From: Bacteroidota bacterium
Lineage (GTDB): Bacteria > Bacteroidota > Bacteroidia > Bacteroidales > Prolixibacteraceae
Assembly: GCA_023393265.1 (NCBI GenBank)
Contig: JAEWME010000276.1
Coordinates: forward strand, 1 to 6,063
DNA length: 6,063 nucleotides
Direction of reading: 5' to 3'
Shown: positions 1 to 5,924 of the stretch, in pieces
How positions within the stretch are numbered: the stretch's first letter is position 1
How the letters are laid out: every line of letters starts with the position of its first letter
Notes under the pieces: generated by a model
What the model saw: only the letters and a program-made list of their open reading frames with translations
Database searches by the model: none
What the model was told of the DNA's origin: nothing
Made by a program: the position numbers and the translations under genes

Positions 1-120
1 GATCGTATGAAGACCGTGCTGTGCCACCAGATTTTTCACACGGGAATAGCTTTCGCCTTTGGGCATTTGCATCTTCATCCATCGCGGAAGCCGCTCGCGG
101 TCTTTCAGTTCAGTTGTCAT
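1..120 (-). CDS. lipA: Lipoyl synthase, N-terminal 40 residues (cut by window edge)
   Basis: LipA is a radical-SAM enzyme that inserts two sulfur atoms into protein-bound octanoyl groups, making the lipoyl cofactor of 2-oxoacid dehydrogenases and the glycine cleavage system in the cytoplasm. Only the N-terminus lies here. The translation contains ERLPRWMKMQMPKGESYSRV followed by KNLVAQHGLHTI and runs off the left edge. The LP..W.....P.G..Y...K.LV...GLHTI pattern is the LipA N-terminal signature. In the family, HTI is followed directly by the first cysteine of the CX4CX5C motif that binds the auxiliary iron-sulfur cluster, so that cysteine should be the first residue outside the window. The ATG at 118-120 gives a family-typical short N-terminus. 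It is preceded by GAAGG directly against the start codon, too close for a normal Shine-Dalgarno. The gene is transcribed divergently from the TPR gene. Identification is strong despite the short length; intactness of the rest cannot be judged. Confidence 0.9.
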   Translation of the reverse strand, partial: MTTELKDRERLPRWMKMQMPKGESYSRVKNLVAQHGLHTI

Positions 121-137
121 CCTTCGTAAAATTTGCC

Positions 138-145
138 CAAAATTA
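138..145 (-). promoter_or_regulatory. Candidate -7 promoter box of lipA
   Basis: On the minus strand this reads TAATTTTG, an exact match to the Bacteroidota -7 consensus TAnnTTTG. It lies 17 nt upstream of the lipA start codon, which implies a very short leader. No clear TTTG-type -33 box is visible about 20 nt further upstream; that stretch is only T-rich. A match of this length can occur by chance in AT-rich DNA, so this is inferred from position. Confidence 0.45.
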
Positions 146-230
146 CAGCTTATTATCCGAAGAAAAGAATAAGAATCAGCATTTCGACTCATAAAAGCAG
201 GAAGTGGTAACGGGAAACGACGGGGATTGT

Positions 231-238
231 TATTTTTG
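231..238 (+). promoter_or_regulatory. Candidate -7 promoter box of the TPR-DMT transcript
   Basis: TATTTTTG matches the Bacteroidota -7 consensus TAnnTTTG exactly and lies 22 nt upstream of the ATG at 261. No convincing -33 TTTG box precedes it. The position matters for the start call: transcription beginning just after this box could not include the upstream in-frame GTG at 204, which supports the ATG at 261. Confidence 0.45.
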
Positions 239-260
239 TAACCCGATAGAAAACGAGTGC

Positions 261-2147
261 ATGAAATTCCTGATCAGAATATTGTTTTTACTGGCGCCGC
301 TCGCTGTTTTGGGGCAAAACCCCGACTTACAGAATATGCCTGCACTCGCCAGCCGGTACTACCAAAACAAGGAATTTGCAAAAGCAGCCGAACTGTATCA
401 GCAAATTTTTGCTTCAACCAAATCTCAGTCCTATTTCAGCATTTATCTCGATTGTTTGCTCGCCATTCCAGATTATGAGCGAGCCGAAAAGGAAATCAGG
501 AAAGGGATACGCGGAACAGGCGACGACGCTTACTGGTATATTCAGTGGGGCTTCCTGAAAAAGGCAATGGGGCAACCAGAAGAAGCAGGTAAAATGTACA
601 CCAAAGCGCTTTCGTCGGTCTCCAACAATCCGGTTGATGCGCAAAATCTGGCCAACCAGTTCATCAACCGGCGGGAATACGAGTACGCCGAAAAAGTGTA
701 TCTCCAGCTTCGGGGAAAAGGTAATACGGCTCCCTTTAACTACGAATTGGCAAGGGTTTATTACTACATGCGCAATTACGACAAAATGCTGAATGAATAC
801 ATGGAATGGGCCAAACTGAAAGACGGTAACCTGGAAATCGTAAAAGCAAACCTTCAGTCAATTTTATCGATCGACAACGACAATGAGATTAGCGGTCAAA
901 TGCGCAATTTTTTACTGAAACGAATTCAGGCCGACCCTAATGAGATAACGTACAACCGGTTACTGATCTGGCTATTGATTCAGGAAAAAAACTTTCCGGC
1001 GGCCATCCGCCAGGCCGTGGCGCTCGATAAAAGAACAGGCCAGGAAGAAGGCAACATTTTCGGGCTGGCCAACATCGCTTCTTCAAATAAAGACTACGAC
1101 GACGCAGCAAAAGCATACGATTACCTGGTTTCGAAAGGAAAAAACGCCGACTATTATTACCCGGCCGTTCAGCAGCAGGTTCACATGCAATACAACCGTT
1201 TTGCAGAAGAAGATCCAATGAACATGGAAAAAGCACGGGCACTTCAGGATAAATTTGACCAAACGTTGAAGTTACTCGGCACAAATGCTGAAACGAGCCT
1301 GCTGATTTCGGAATATGCACATTTACTGGCTTTTTATCTCAACAAGGCGGAGGATGCAATTAACCTGCTGAATGAAGCCATCGCGCTACCGCAACTGAAA
1401 CAGGAACAGCTTGCCATCCTGAAAACCGAACTTTCGGACGTAAATGTGTATGCCGGAAATCTTTGGGACGCCGTACTCACCTACTCGCAGGTAATTGAAA
1501 GCAACAAAAACAACTCGCTGGGCGACGACGTGAAATTTAAAAAGGCGAAACTCGGCTACTACATGGGTAACTTCCAGTGGGCAAAAGCGCAACTCGACGC
1601 TTTACGGGCAAGCACCTCTAAATTGATTGCCAACGACGCGATGGAACTGTCGCTTTTCATCAACGAAAACATGGACGACGACAGCACAGCAGCACCCCTG
1701 CGTATTTTTGCGCGCGCCGACCTGCAAATGTTCAGGAATAATTTTGCCGGAACGCTGGCCGCACTCGACTCCATCACCAAACTTTACCCGTATAATTCGT
1801 TGGAAGACGATGTAAATTTCAGGAAAGCAGCCATTCTCCAGAAACAGGGGAAATATGCCGAAGCTGCTGAAATACTTGAATCGATCGTGACTAACAATGG
1901 CTCCGACATGCTGGCCGATGATGCGCTTTTCCAGTTGGCGGAAATTTACAGGAATCACCTAAATCAGAAAGACAAAGCGACGGAATGCTACAAAAAGATG
2001 CTGACCGACTATCCCGGCAGCATCTACGTGGTCGATTCGCGCACCGAATACAGAAAACTTCAGGATTCGATGAAAACGGATGCCAAACCGGATTCAGAAA
2101 AAACCAAAGAGGATCTGTTTTTCGAAGGTAAATCGCCGAATCCATGA
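261..2147 (+). CDS. Secreted tetratricopeptide-repeat protein
   Basis: A 628-residue alpha-solenoid protein of unknown specific role. Residues 1-18 form a Sec signal peptide (charged MKFLIR, hydrophobic core, likely cleavage after VLG18). There is no lipobox cysteine, so it is probably a soluble periplasmic protein. TPR-like helix pairs can be picked out around residues 27-55, 91-120, 126-150, 158-185, 232-258, 266-292, 423-448, 519-545 and 553-585. The motif SLxDDVxFxKA occurs at 419-429 and 513-523, and a weaker version (LADDALFQLAEIY) at 551-563, like the TPR units of YbgF/BamD-type envelope proteins. The C-terminal 25 residues or so are charged and probably disordered. I chose the ATG at 261 over an in-frame GTG at 204 because it places the signal peptide at the N-terminus and lies just after a promoter-like box. 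The stop overlaps the next gene's start by 4 bp. TPR domains usually mediate protein-protein contacts; partner and pathway are not evident here. Confidence 0.88.
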   Translation: MKFLIRILFLLAPLAVLGQNPDLQNMPALASRYYQNKEFAKAAELYQQIFASTKSQSYFSIYLDCLLAIPDYERAEKEIRKGIRGTGDDAYWYIQWGFLKKAMGQPEEAGKMYTKALSSVSNNPVDAQNLANQFINRREYEYAEKVYLQLRGKGNTAPFNYELARVYYYMRNYDKMLNEYMEWAKLKDGNLEIVKANLQSILSIDNDNEISGQMRNFLLKRIQADPNEITYNRLLIWLLIQEKNFPAAIRQAVALDKRTGQEEGNIFGLANIASSNKDYDDAAKAYDYLVSKGKNADYYYPAVQQQVHMQYNRFAEEDPMNMEKARALQDKFDQTLKLLGTNAETSLLISEYAHLLAFYLNKAEDAINLLNEAIALPQLKQEQLAILKTELSDVNVYAGNLWDAVLTYSQVIESNKNNSLGDDVKFKKAKLGYYMGNFQWAKAQLDALRASTSKLIANDAMELSLFINENMDDDSTAAPLRIFARADLQMFRNNFAGTLAALDSITKLYPYNSLEDDVNFRKAAILQKQGKYAEAAEILESIVTNNGSDMLADDALFQLAEIYRNHLNQKDKATECYKKMLTDYPGSIYVVDSRTEYRKLQDSMKTDAKPDSEKTKEDLFFEGKSPNP

Positions 2148-3025
2148 AGCAGCAATCGAAAGCTTATCTATATGCACTTTGCGCGGTACTGCTTTGGTCG
2201 ACCGTTGCAACAGCATTTAAACTCGGCCTCAAAATCCTGTCGCCGCTATACCTCATTCTGGCTGCATCAGCCGTTTCGCTGATTATCTTTTTCCTGATGG
2301 TACTCATCCAGGGAAAGCTCAAAGAAGTATTTACCGTTTCGCTGCCGGGGCTAGGCAAATCGGCCCTGCTCGGCGCGCTCAACCCGTTTGCCTACTACCT
2401 CATCCTGTTTAAAGCTTACAGCCTTTTGCCTGCACAGGTAGCCCAGCCACTCAACATGATCTGGCCCATTACGCTGGCGCTTCTTTCGGCTTTACTACTA
2501 AAACAAAAGATAACGCTGCGAAACATCGTCGCTATTCTGATTAGTTTCACCGGCGTTATTTTCATTTCGTCGCAGGGTAGCTTTTCCGGACTGGCCAACA
2601 CCAATGTCACAGGGGCGCTACTTGCAGTTGGAAGCAGCATCGTGTGGTCGCTTTTCTGGATTTTAAGCGTCATGGACAAGCGAGACGAGATACTTAAACT
2701 CTTCTGGAATTTCGTGTTTGGCTTTGCATATCTACTGATTACAGCAGTTGTTTTCACCGATTTTCATATTCCTGAAATGAAAGGACTGGCGGCAGCCAGC
2801 TACATTGGCATATTCGAACTGGGCATCACCTTTGTGCTTTGGACCAAAGCAATGCACTTAAGTGAAAACAACGCAAAAACCGGGACACTCACTTTTCTGT
2901 CTCCTTTTCTCTCGCTTATTTTCATTCATTTTATCCTGGGCGAAACCATCTACGTGACGACGTTCATCGGGCTGGCTTTTATTATCTCCGGAATCTGGTT
3001 TCAGCAAAAAAAAGTGCCTGAGTAA
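2144..3025 (+). CDS. EamA/DMT-superfamily membrane transporter
   Basis: A 293-residue inner-membrane protein of the drug/metabolite transporter superfamily (EamA family), which exports or imports small metabolites such as amino acids or nucleotides; the substrate cannot be read from sequence. About ten transmembrane helices are visible, near residues 8-26, 33-55, 72-92, 98-118, 127-144, 155-176, 186-205, 213-233, 247-266 and 270-286, arranged as two five-helix EamA repeats. Family hallmarks include the N-terminal LLWSTVATAFKLGL segment, the helix ending LLKQKIT with a following FTGVIFI (residues 118-141), and its second-repeat counterpart FILGETI...GLAFIISGIW (263-285). The length is normal for the family. 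The start overlaps the TPR gene's stop as ATGA, so translation is probably coupled; a GAAGGT stretch 14 nt upstream is a weak, rather distant Shine-Dalgarno. The last codons (VPE, then stop) lie inside an 8-bp-period repeat, so the natural C-terminus may have been altered by that element. Confidence 0.92.
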   Translation: MKQQSKAYLYALCAVLLWSTVATAFKLGLKILSPLYLILAASAVSLIIFFLMVLIQGKLKEVFTVSLPGLGKSALLGALNPFAYYLILFKAYSLLPAQVAQPLNMIWPITLALLSALLLKQKITLRNIVAILISFTGVIFISSQGSFSGLANTNVTGALLAVGSSIVWSLFWILSVMDKRDEILKLFWNFVFGFAYLLITAVVFTDFHIPEMKGLAAASYIGIFELGITFVLWTKAMHLSENNAKTGTLTFLSPFLSLIFIHFILGETIYVTTFIGLAFIISGIWFQQKKVPE

Positions 3026-3100
3026 CAAAGTATCTGAGTGCCTGAGAAGAAAAAAAATGGTTTTTACTATGGAACTTAGGCACTCAGGTACTAAGGAACT
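3013..3100. repeat. Octamer-periodic inverted repeat (stem 3029-3046 / 3075-3092)
   Basis: The left half is built of 8-bp units: AGTGCCTG (3013-3020), AGTAACAA (3021-3028), AGTATCTG (3029-3036), AGTGCCTG (3037-3044), then AG. The right half, read on the minus strand, is AGTTCCTT (3100-3093), AGTACCTG (3092-3085), AGTGCCTA (3084-3077), AG. The inner 18 nt of each arm are complementary with two differences, both G-U wobbles if the RNA is made from the plus strand and mismatches if made from the minus strand. The 28-nt loop contains an A8 run and a T5 run that could pair further. The element begins inside the transporter's last codons and its TAA lies in the second unit. The nearest U-run is a TTTT at 3102-3105, so it is at best a weak terminator; it may protect the transcript's 3' end or be a dispersed palindromic element. 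Confidence 0.75.
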
Positions 3101-3120
3101 CTTTTACTTATAAAAAGCAT

Positions 3121-3128
3121 TAACTTTG
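3121..3128 (+). promoter_or_regulatory. Candidate -7 promoter box of ruvC
   Basis: TAACTTTG matches the Bacteroidota TAnnTTTG consensus exactly and sits 19 nt before the ruvC ATG. No clear -33 TTTG box is present; a TTTT at 3102-3105 is too close to be one. Together with the inverted repeat after the transporter, it suggests that ruvC starts its own transcript rather than depending on read-through. Confidence 0.5.
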
Positions 3129-3147
3129 AATACAGACAATTCGACGA

Positions 3148-3705
3148 ATGGAGAAAAAACCCGTTAAAATACTTGGCATCGACCCGGGAACAAATGTGAT
3201 GGGCTACGGACTGATTGAAGTGATTGACAACAAACCTCGATTGCTTCAGGTGGGGGTTATTAAAACGGCAGGGTTTACCGACCATTACCAAAAGTTGAAG
3301 CATATTTTCGAGCGTTCCAATGCCCTCCTGAATGAACTGATGCCGGATGAACTGGCAATTGAATCGCAATTCTACGGAAAAGATATTCAGGCAATGCTGA
3401 AATTAGGCCGTGCGCAGGGCGTTGTGCTGGGACTGGCATTGAGCAAAAACATCCCTGTTTTTGAATACGCGCCACTGAAGGTAAAACAGGCTATTACCGG
3501 AATGGGGCGAGCGGCCAAAGAGCAGGTTGCTTTCTTCCTGAAAAACATGTTCAGCCTGACAGAGCTTCCCAAAGAACTCGATGCCACCGATGCCATTGGC
3601 GTGGCCGTTTGCCATTACCTGCAAATGAGAAGCCCGGTGCATAAAAGCGGTGCAAAAAGCTGGAGCGATTTTGTGAAGAAAAACCCCGACCGGGTTTCAA
3701 AATAA
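3148..3705 (+). CDS. ruvC: Crossover junction endodeoxyribonuclease RuvC
   Basis: RuvC is the dimeric, metal-dependent nuclease that cuts Holliday junctions symmetrically, acting in the cytoplasm with the RuvAB branch-migration motor in homologous recombination and repair. The 185-residue protein has the RNase H-like fold and all four expected acidic catalytic residues: D12 in LGIDPGTNVMGYG, E72 in LAIESQFYGKD, and D145 and D148 in ELDATDAIGVAVCH. The segment VFEYAPLKVKQAITGMGRAAKEQV (split at residues 104-127) is the conserved junction-binding region. The length is normal, with a C-terminal tail (SWSDFVKKNPDRVSK) of the kind found in Bacteroidota RuvC. The start at ATG 3148 puts the catalytic D12 close to the N-terminus, as expected. 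No Shine-Dalgarno is visible. No ruvA or ruvB lies next to it. It converges on the flotillin gene and is followed by a bidirectional terminator. Confidence 0.97.
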   Translation: MEKKPVKILGIDPGTNVMGYGLIEVIDNKPRLLQVGVIKTAGFTDHYQKLKHIFERSNALLNELMPDELAIESQFYGKDIQAMLKLGRAQGVVLGLALSKNIPVFEYAPLKVKQAITGMGRAAKEQVAFFLKNMFSLTELPKELDATDAIGVAVCHYLQMRSPVHKSGAKSWSDFVKKNPDRVSK

Positions 3706-3731
3706 TACCGGGAACAGAAATCTATCCTTTG

Positions 3732-3752
3732 CCGTTCCGCTTTAGCGAACGG
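3732..3752. other. Small bulged hairpin after ruvC
   Basis: CCGTT pairs with AACGG and, across a single bulged C, CGC pairs with GCG around a TTTA tetraloop. It begins 26 nt after the ruvC stop codon. No U-run follows, so it is not a Rho-independent terminator by itself; it may stabilise the ruvC mRNA 3' end or be incidental. Stem-loop visible directly; function inferred. Confidence 0.4.
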
Positions 3753-3770
3753 ACAGAAGAAATCCAAAAT

Positions 3771-3810
3771 AAAAGCCGCTCCCTTTTCAGGAAACGGCTT
3801 TTGTATTTTT
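3771..3810. terminator. Bidirectional Rho-independent terminator between ruvC and the flotillin gene
   Basis: AAAAGCCG (3771-3778) pairs with CGGCTTTT (3795-3802), with a further short TCC/GGA pairing possible inside the 16-nt loop. On the plus strand the stem is followed by GTATTTTT; on the minus strand it is followed by ATTTT after the CGGCTTTT arm. Both directions therefore give a G/C stem with a U-rich tail, as expected between convergent genes. It should end the ruvC transcript on the plus strand and the NfeD-flotillin transcript on the minus strand. Confidence 0.82.
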
Positions 3811-3812
3811 CG

Positions 3813-3852
3813 TGGTGCGTAAGGACGTTGCATGCAACGTCCCTACATACCA
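3813..3852. repeat. 40-bp interrupted palindrome with perfect 20-bp core
   Basis: The core at 3823-3842, GGACGTTGCATGCAACGTCC, is a perfect palindrome. Symmetry extends to 20 nt per arm (3813-3832 and 3833-3852), with three mismatched positions outside the core. In minus-strand RNA two of these three become G-U wobbles, against one in plus-strand RNA, so the fold slightly favours the flotillin transcript. The outer edge abuts the flotillin stop codon (3853-3855) exactly. Very similar GGACGTTGCATGCAACGTCC-type palindromes are, as I recall, seen repeatedly in intergenic DNA of diverse bacteria, which would make this a REP-like dispersed element; that is from memory, not from this sequence. As a perfect core without a spacer loop it could also extrude as a DNA cruciform. 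Confidence 0.75.
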
Positions 3853-5256
3853 TTATACCTTAGGGTCTTCGGATTTTGGTGCAGGTGCATCCGAGGCCGG
3901 TGTTCCTTTCAGAATATTGGGTAATTCCAGACCGGCCGATTTGAATACATCGTCGAGCGGAGGAATAGAGCCCAACATGCCCTGCATGAAATTGGCTGTT
4001 GAGGTTTTGCCGTCTTTTCCCTGCCCGGTTTCCCAAACAGTGACTTTGTCGATCTTGATGTTCTTGATGGCCTCAACCTGCGTTTTAACCAGTTCAGGAA
4101 GCTTGTCGGCAATCAGCAGCATCACGGCATCTCTCGAGCTGTTTCCGGCAGCTTTCACCAGCGTGTCGAAACCTTCTGCCTGTTTGCTCAGGATCTCGAA
4201 GGTACCTTTTGCCTGTGCTTCCATCTTCATGAAAATAGCATCGGCTTCCCCTTTGGCCATGCGCCGGGTTTGTTCGGCCACAGCTTCAGCATCAATTTCC
4301 ATTTTCTGTTTCGAGATTTCAGCCGAAACCACTACGTTGGCAGTCTGCGTAGCTTTTTCACGAAGTGCACGGGCAACCTCAGCTTCTTTCTCAGCAGCAT
4401 AAGCTTCTTCCAGCGCCTTGGCTTCCATAACTTTTTCCGCAGCAACCGCTTTTCTGCGGGCTTCTGCTTCTTTTTCACGGCGGTCGGCATCCGAATTGGC
4501 AATGGTGATTTTGGCAACGTTTTCACCCTGAACAGCTACAGAGTCGGCTTTGGCAACCTGAACACGCTGTTCCTGCAATGCTTCTGCCTGTCCAATTTCA
4601 CCGTCCCGCGTCTTTTCAGCCACACTTTTCTTGGCATCGTTGATGGCTTTTGCAGCCGCTTCTTTTCCCAAAGCTTCGATGTAGCCCGATTCATCGTTGA
4701 TGTCGGTTACGTTTACGTTGATCAGTTTTAACCCGATCTTTTTCAGTTCAGCTTCTACATTCGACGAAACGGCAGCCAAAAACTTGTCGCGGTTGCTGTT
4801 TATTTCCTCAATGTCCATTGTGGCAACCACCAGACGCAACTGACCGAAAATAATGTCCTTGGCCAAGTTGCTCACCATATCCTGAGTCAATCCCAGCAAA
4901 CGTTCAGCGGCGTTGGTCATTACCCCAGCTTCAGTAGAAATACCGACCGTAAAGCGGGAAGGCACATCGACGCGGATGTTTTGCTTACTCAGCGCACTTT
5001 TCAGGTTAATTTCAATAGAAATGGGTGTCAGGTCGAGAAACTGGTACGACTGGATGATCGGCCAGATAAACGCGGCACCGCCGTGGATACATTTCGCGGA
5101 ACGCGATTCGCTTTCGACGCCTTTCCCCACTTTACCGTAAACCACCAGGATCCGGTCGGAAGGACAGCGCTTATAGCGTTTCAGCATCGCAACAATGATC
5201 ACAAAAAAGAACAGAACGGCGATGGTAACCATCGTTACAAAATAATCATTCATCAT
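3853..5256 (-). CDS. Flotillin-family SPFH-domain membrane protein (YuaG/YqiK type)
   Basis: A 467-residue flotillin homologue. Bacterial flotillins oligomerise at the inner membrane and organise ordered microdomains, affecting fluidity, membrane-protein assembly and envelope stress. The order is: a short N-terminal segment and one membrane helix (about residues 5-24); the SPFH/Band 7 domain (about 33-190), including VYGKVG, FLDLTPISIEI and the NVEAELKKIGLKLINVNVTDI segment typical of flotillins; a long Ala/Glu/Lys-rich coiled coil (about 195-360) with the EA-rich heptads that drive oligomerisation; and a C-terminal region (about 375-450) ending in PPLDDVFKSAGLELPNILKG, followed by a Pro/Ala/Ser tail. 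Length fits the YuaG (FloT) group. There are tandem ATGs at 5256 and 5251-5253; I use the first, but the second would remove only one residue. The NfeD-domain gene lies 42 bp upstream on the same strand, the arrangement of yuaFG and yqiJK. A palindrome and a terminator follow the stop. Confidence 0.95.
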   Translation of the reverse strand: MMNDYFVTMVTIAVLFFFVIIVAMLKRYKRCPSDRILVVYGKVGKGVESESRSAKCIHGGAAFIWPIIQSYQFLDLTPISIEINLKSALSKQNIRVDVPSRFTVGISTEAGVMTNAAERLLGLTQDMVSNLAKDIIFGQLRLVVATMDIEEINSNRDKFLAAVSSNVEAELKKIGLKLINVNVTDINDESGYIEALGKEAAAKAINDAKKSVAEKTRDGEIGQAEALQEQRVQVAKADSVAVQGENVAKITIANSDADRREKEAEARRKAVAAEKVMEAKALEEAYAAEKEAEVARALREKATQTANVVVSAEISKQKMEIDAEAVAEQTRRMAKGEADAIFMKMEAQAKGTFEILSKQAEGFDTLVKAAGNSSRDAVMLLIADKLPELVKTQVEAIKNIKIDKVTVWETGQGKDGKTSTANFMQGMLGSIPPLDDVFKSAGLELPNILKGTPASDAPAPKSEDPKV

Positions 5257-5262
5257 AGCTTG

Positions 5263-5281
5263 TGGATTTTTGGGTGTTATT
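5263..5281 (-). promoter_or_regulatory. 19-nt leader motif before the flotillin gene (copy 2)
   Basis: In the sense direction this reads AATAACACCCAAAAATCCA and ends 6 nt before the flotillin ATG. It matches the leader of the upstream NfeD gene in 18 of 19 positions. It has no Shine-Dalgarno character but is A-rich, as is common near Bacteroidota start codons. It could be a translational enhancer or a shared binding site for a regulator or small RNA; function is inferred only from its duplication and position. Confidence 0.55.
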
Positions 5282-5298
5282 AAAATTTGGTTTTGTGA

Positions 5299-5889
5299 TT
5301 AATTTCTTCTGACGAGCAGCAACTGGTCATTGATAATGTCGACAACCTGAATCAGTGTTAATGTTGAAATTGGTTCCGGATCGTCGGTGATGGCATCGAG
5401 TGTTTCGAGCGTGCCCTGAACAGTGATTTGCACCTTACCAACGCCTCTTCGGCGGGGTGGAATGGAGAGATAAACCTCGCCCGAACGACCAATGGCATTC
5501 CGGATATTCATGTTCCCGGTTTCGGCTAGCTTCGACATAAAGTAGAACAAGGTGGCCATGGCCAGCATCATGAGGAAGCCGCAGATAAATGAAAACAAAA
5601 TTACCTGCCAGCCGGGTAAGCCAAGACTAATGAACCCGAGCCCCGACCAGCCGAACATCGTAAAAAAGCCGATGATGTTTTTAAGCGACAAGAACTGGAA
5701 AGGGATTCCGTCGCTGTCGGCGTTGAAAGGATGATCTACCTCGGTCGGCACATCGCTGTCGACATCGGAACCGAAAATGCTGATGACAACCAGAAATATA
5801 AAGACCACGGTTGCCGGTGCGGTAATAAGCCAGTAAATCTGAGACATCAGGTCGATCTGGCTCCATTGTGGAATGATTGATAGTAGCAT
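5299..5889 (-). CDS. NfeD-domain membrane protein, flotillin partner (YuaF/YqiJ-like)
   Basis: A 196-residue inner-membrane protein with an NfeD-type OB fold at its C-terminus. NfeD proteins are encoded beside flotillins and act with them in membrane-microdomain organisation. Three hydrophobic helices are visible at about residues 17-39, 66-88 and 93-118. An acidic loop (SDVDSDVPTEVDHPFNADSD, 41-60) separates the first two. The soluble domain (about 130-195) shows the family pattern: AIGRSGEVYLSIPPRRRGVGKVQITVQG, split as residues 132-143 and 144-159, then TLDAITDD (163-170) and a final VVDIINDQLLLVRR strand. No ClpP-like serine protease domain is present, so this is the short NfeD form. The ATG at 5887-5889 is preceded by the same leader motif as the flotillin gene. 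A later in-frame ATG (M15) is possible but would leave the leader motif stranded. It is the first gene of the two-gene unit. Confidence 0.9.
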   Translation of the reverse strand: MLLSIIPQWSQIDLMSQIYWLITAPATVVFIFLVVISIFGSDVDSDVPTEVDHPFNADSDGIPFQFLSLKNIIGFFTMFGWSGLGFISLGLPGWQVILFSFICGFLMMLAMATLFYFMSKLAETGNMNIRNAIGRSGEVYLSIPPRRRGVGKVQITVQGTLETLDAITDDPEPISTLTLIQVVDIINDQLLLVRRN

Positions 5890-5892
5890 AAA

Positions 5893-5911
5893 TGGTTTTT
5901 TGGGTGTTATT
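5893..5911 (-). promoter_or_regulatory. 19-nt leader motif before the NfeD gene (copy 1)
   Basis: In the sense direction this reads AATAACACCCAAAAAACCA and ends 3 nt before the NfeD ATG. It differs from the copy before the flotillin gene at a single position. Flanking bases on both sides are not conserved between the two copies, so the similarity is confined to the motif. Confidence 0.55.
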
Positions 5912-5916
5912 GGGAA

Positions 5917-5924
5917 TAAATATA
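5917..5924 (-). promoter_or_regulatory. Possible -7 box of the NfeD-flotillin transcript
   Basis: On the minus strand this reads TATATTTA, one mismatch (last base) from TAnnTTTG. It lies 27 nt upstream of the NfeD start codon and just before the leader motif, so a transcript from here would carry that motif near its 5' end. No TTTG-like -33 box is apparent. Weak, position-based call. Confidence 0.3.

Noticed and set aside
204..260. In-frame GTG start at 204 that would add 19 residues to the TPR protein
   Set aside because: It would bury the signal peptide behind a non-hydrophobic, Cys-containing extension, and a promoter-like -7 box lies within this stretch. The ATG at 261 gives a normal Sec signal peptide.
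937..1320. 127-codon open frame on the minus strand inside the TPR gene
   Set aside because: Overlaps a well-supported coding region, has Cys/Pro/Arg-rich composition unlike a real protein here, and shows no recognisable domain.
3029..3105. Inverted repeat as a strong Rho-independent terminator
   Set aside because: The stem is long but the U-run does not follow it directly (only TTTT about 10 nt later), and the 28-nt loop is large. It is kept as a repeat, not as a terminator.
3812..4402. 196-codon open frame on the plus strand opposite the flotillin 3' half
   Set aside because: It is antisense to the Ala/Glu-rich coiled coil, whose codons read as Ser/Ala/Phe-rich sequence on the other strand. 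It starts inside the palindrome and resembles no family.
4270..4731. 153-codon Phe/Ser-rich open frame on the plus strand
   Set aside because: Same explanation: complement of Lys/Glu/Ala codons in the flotillin coiled coil, with no independent start signal.
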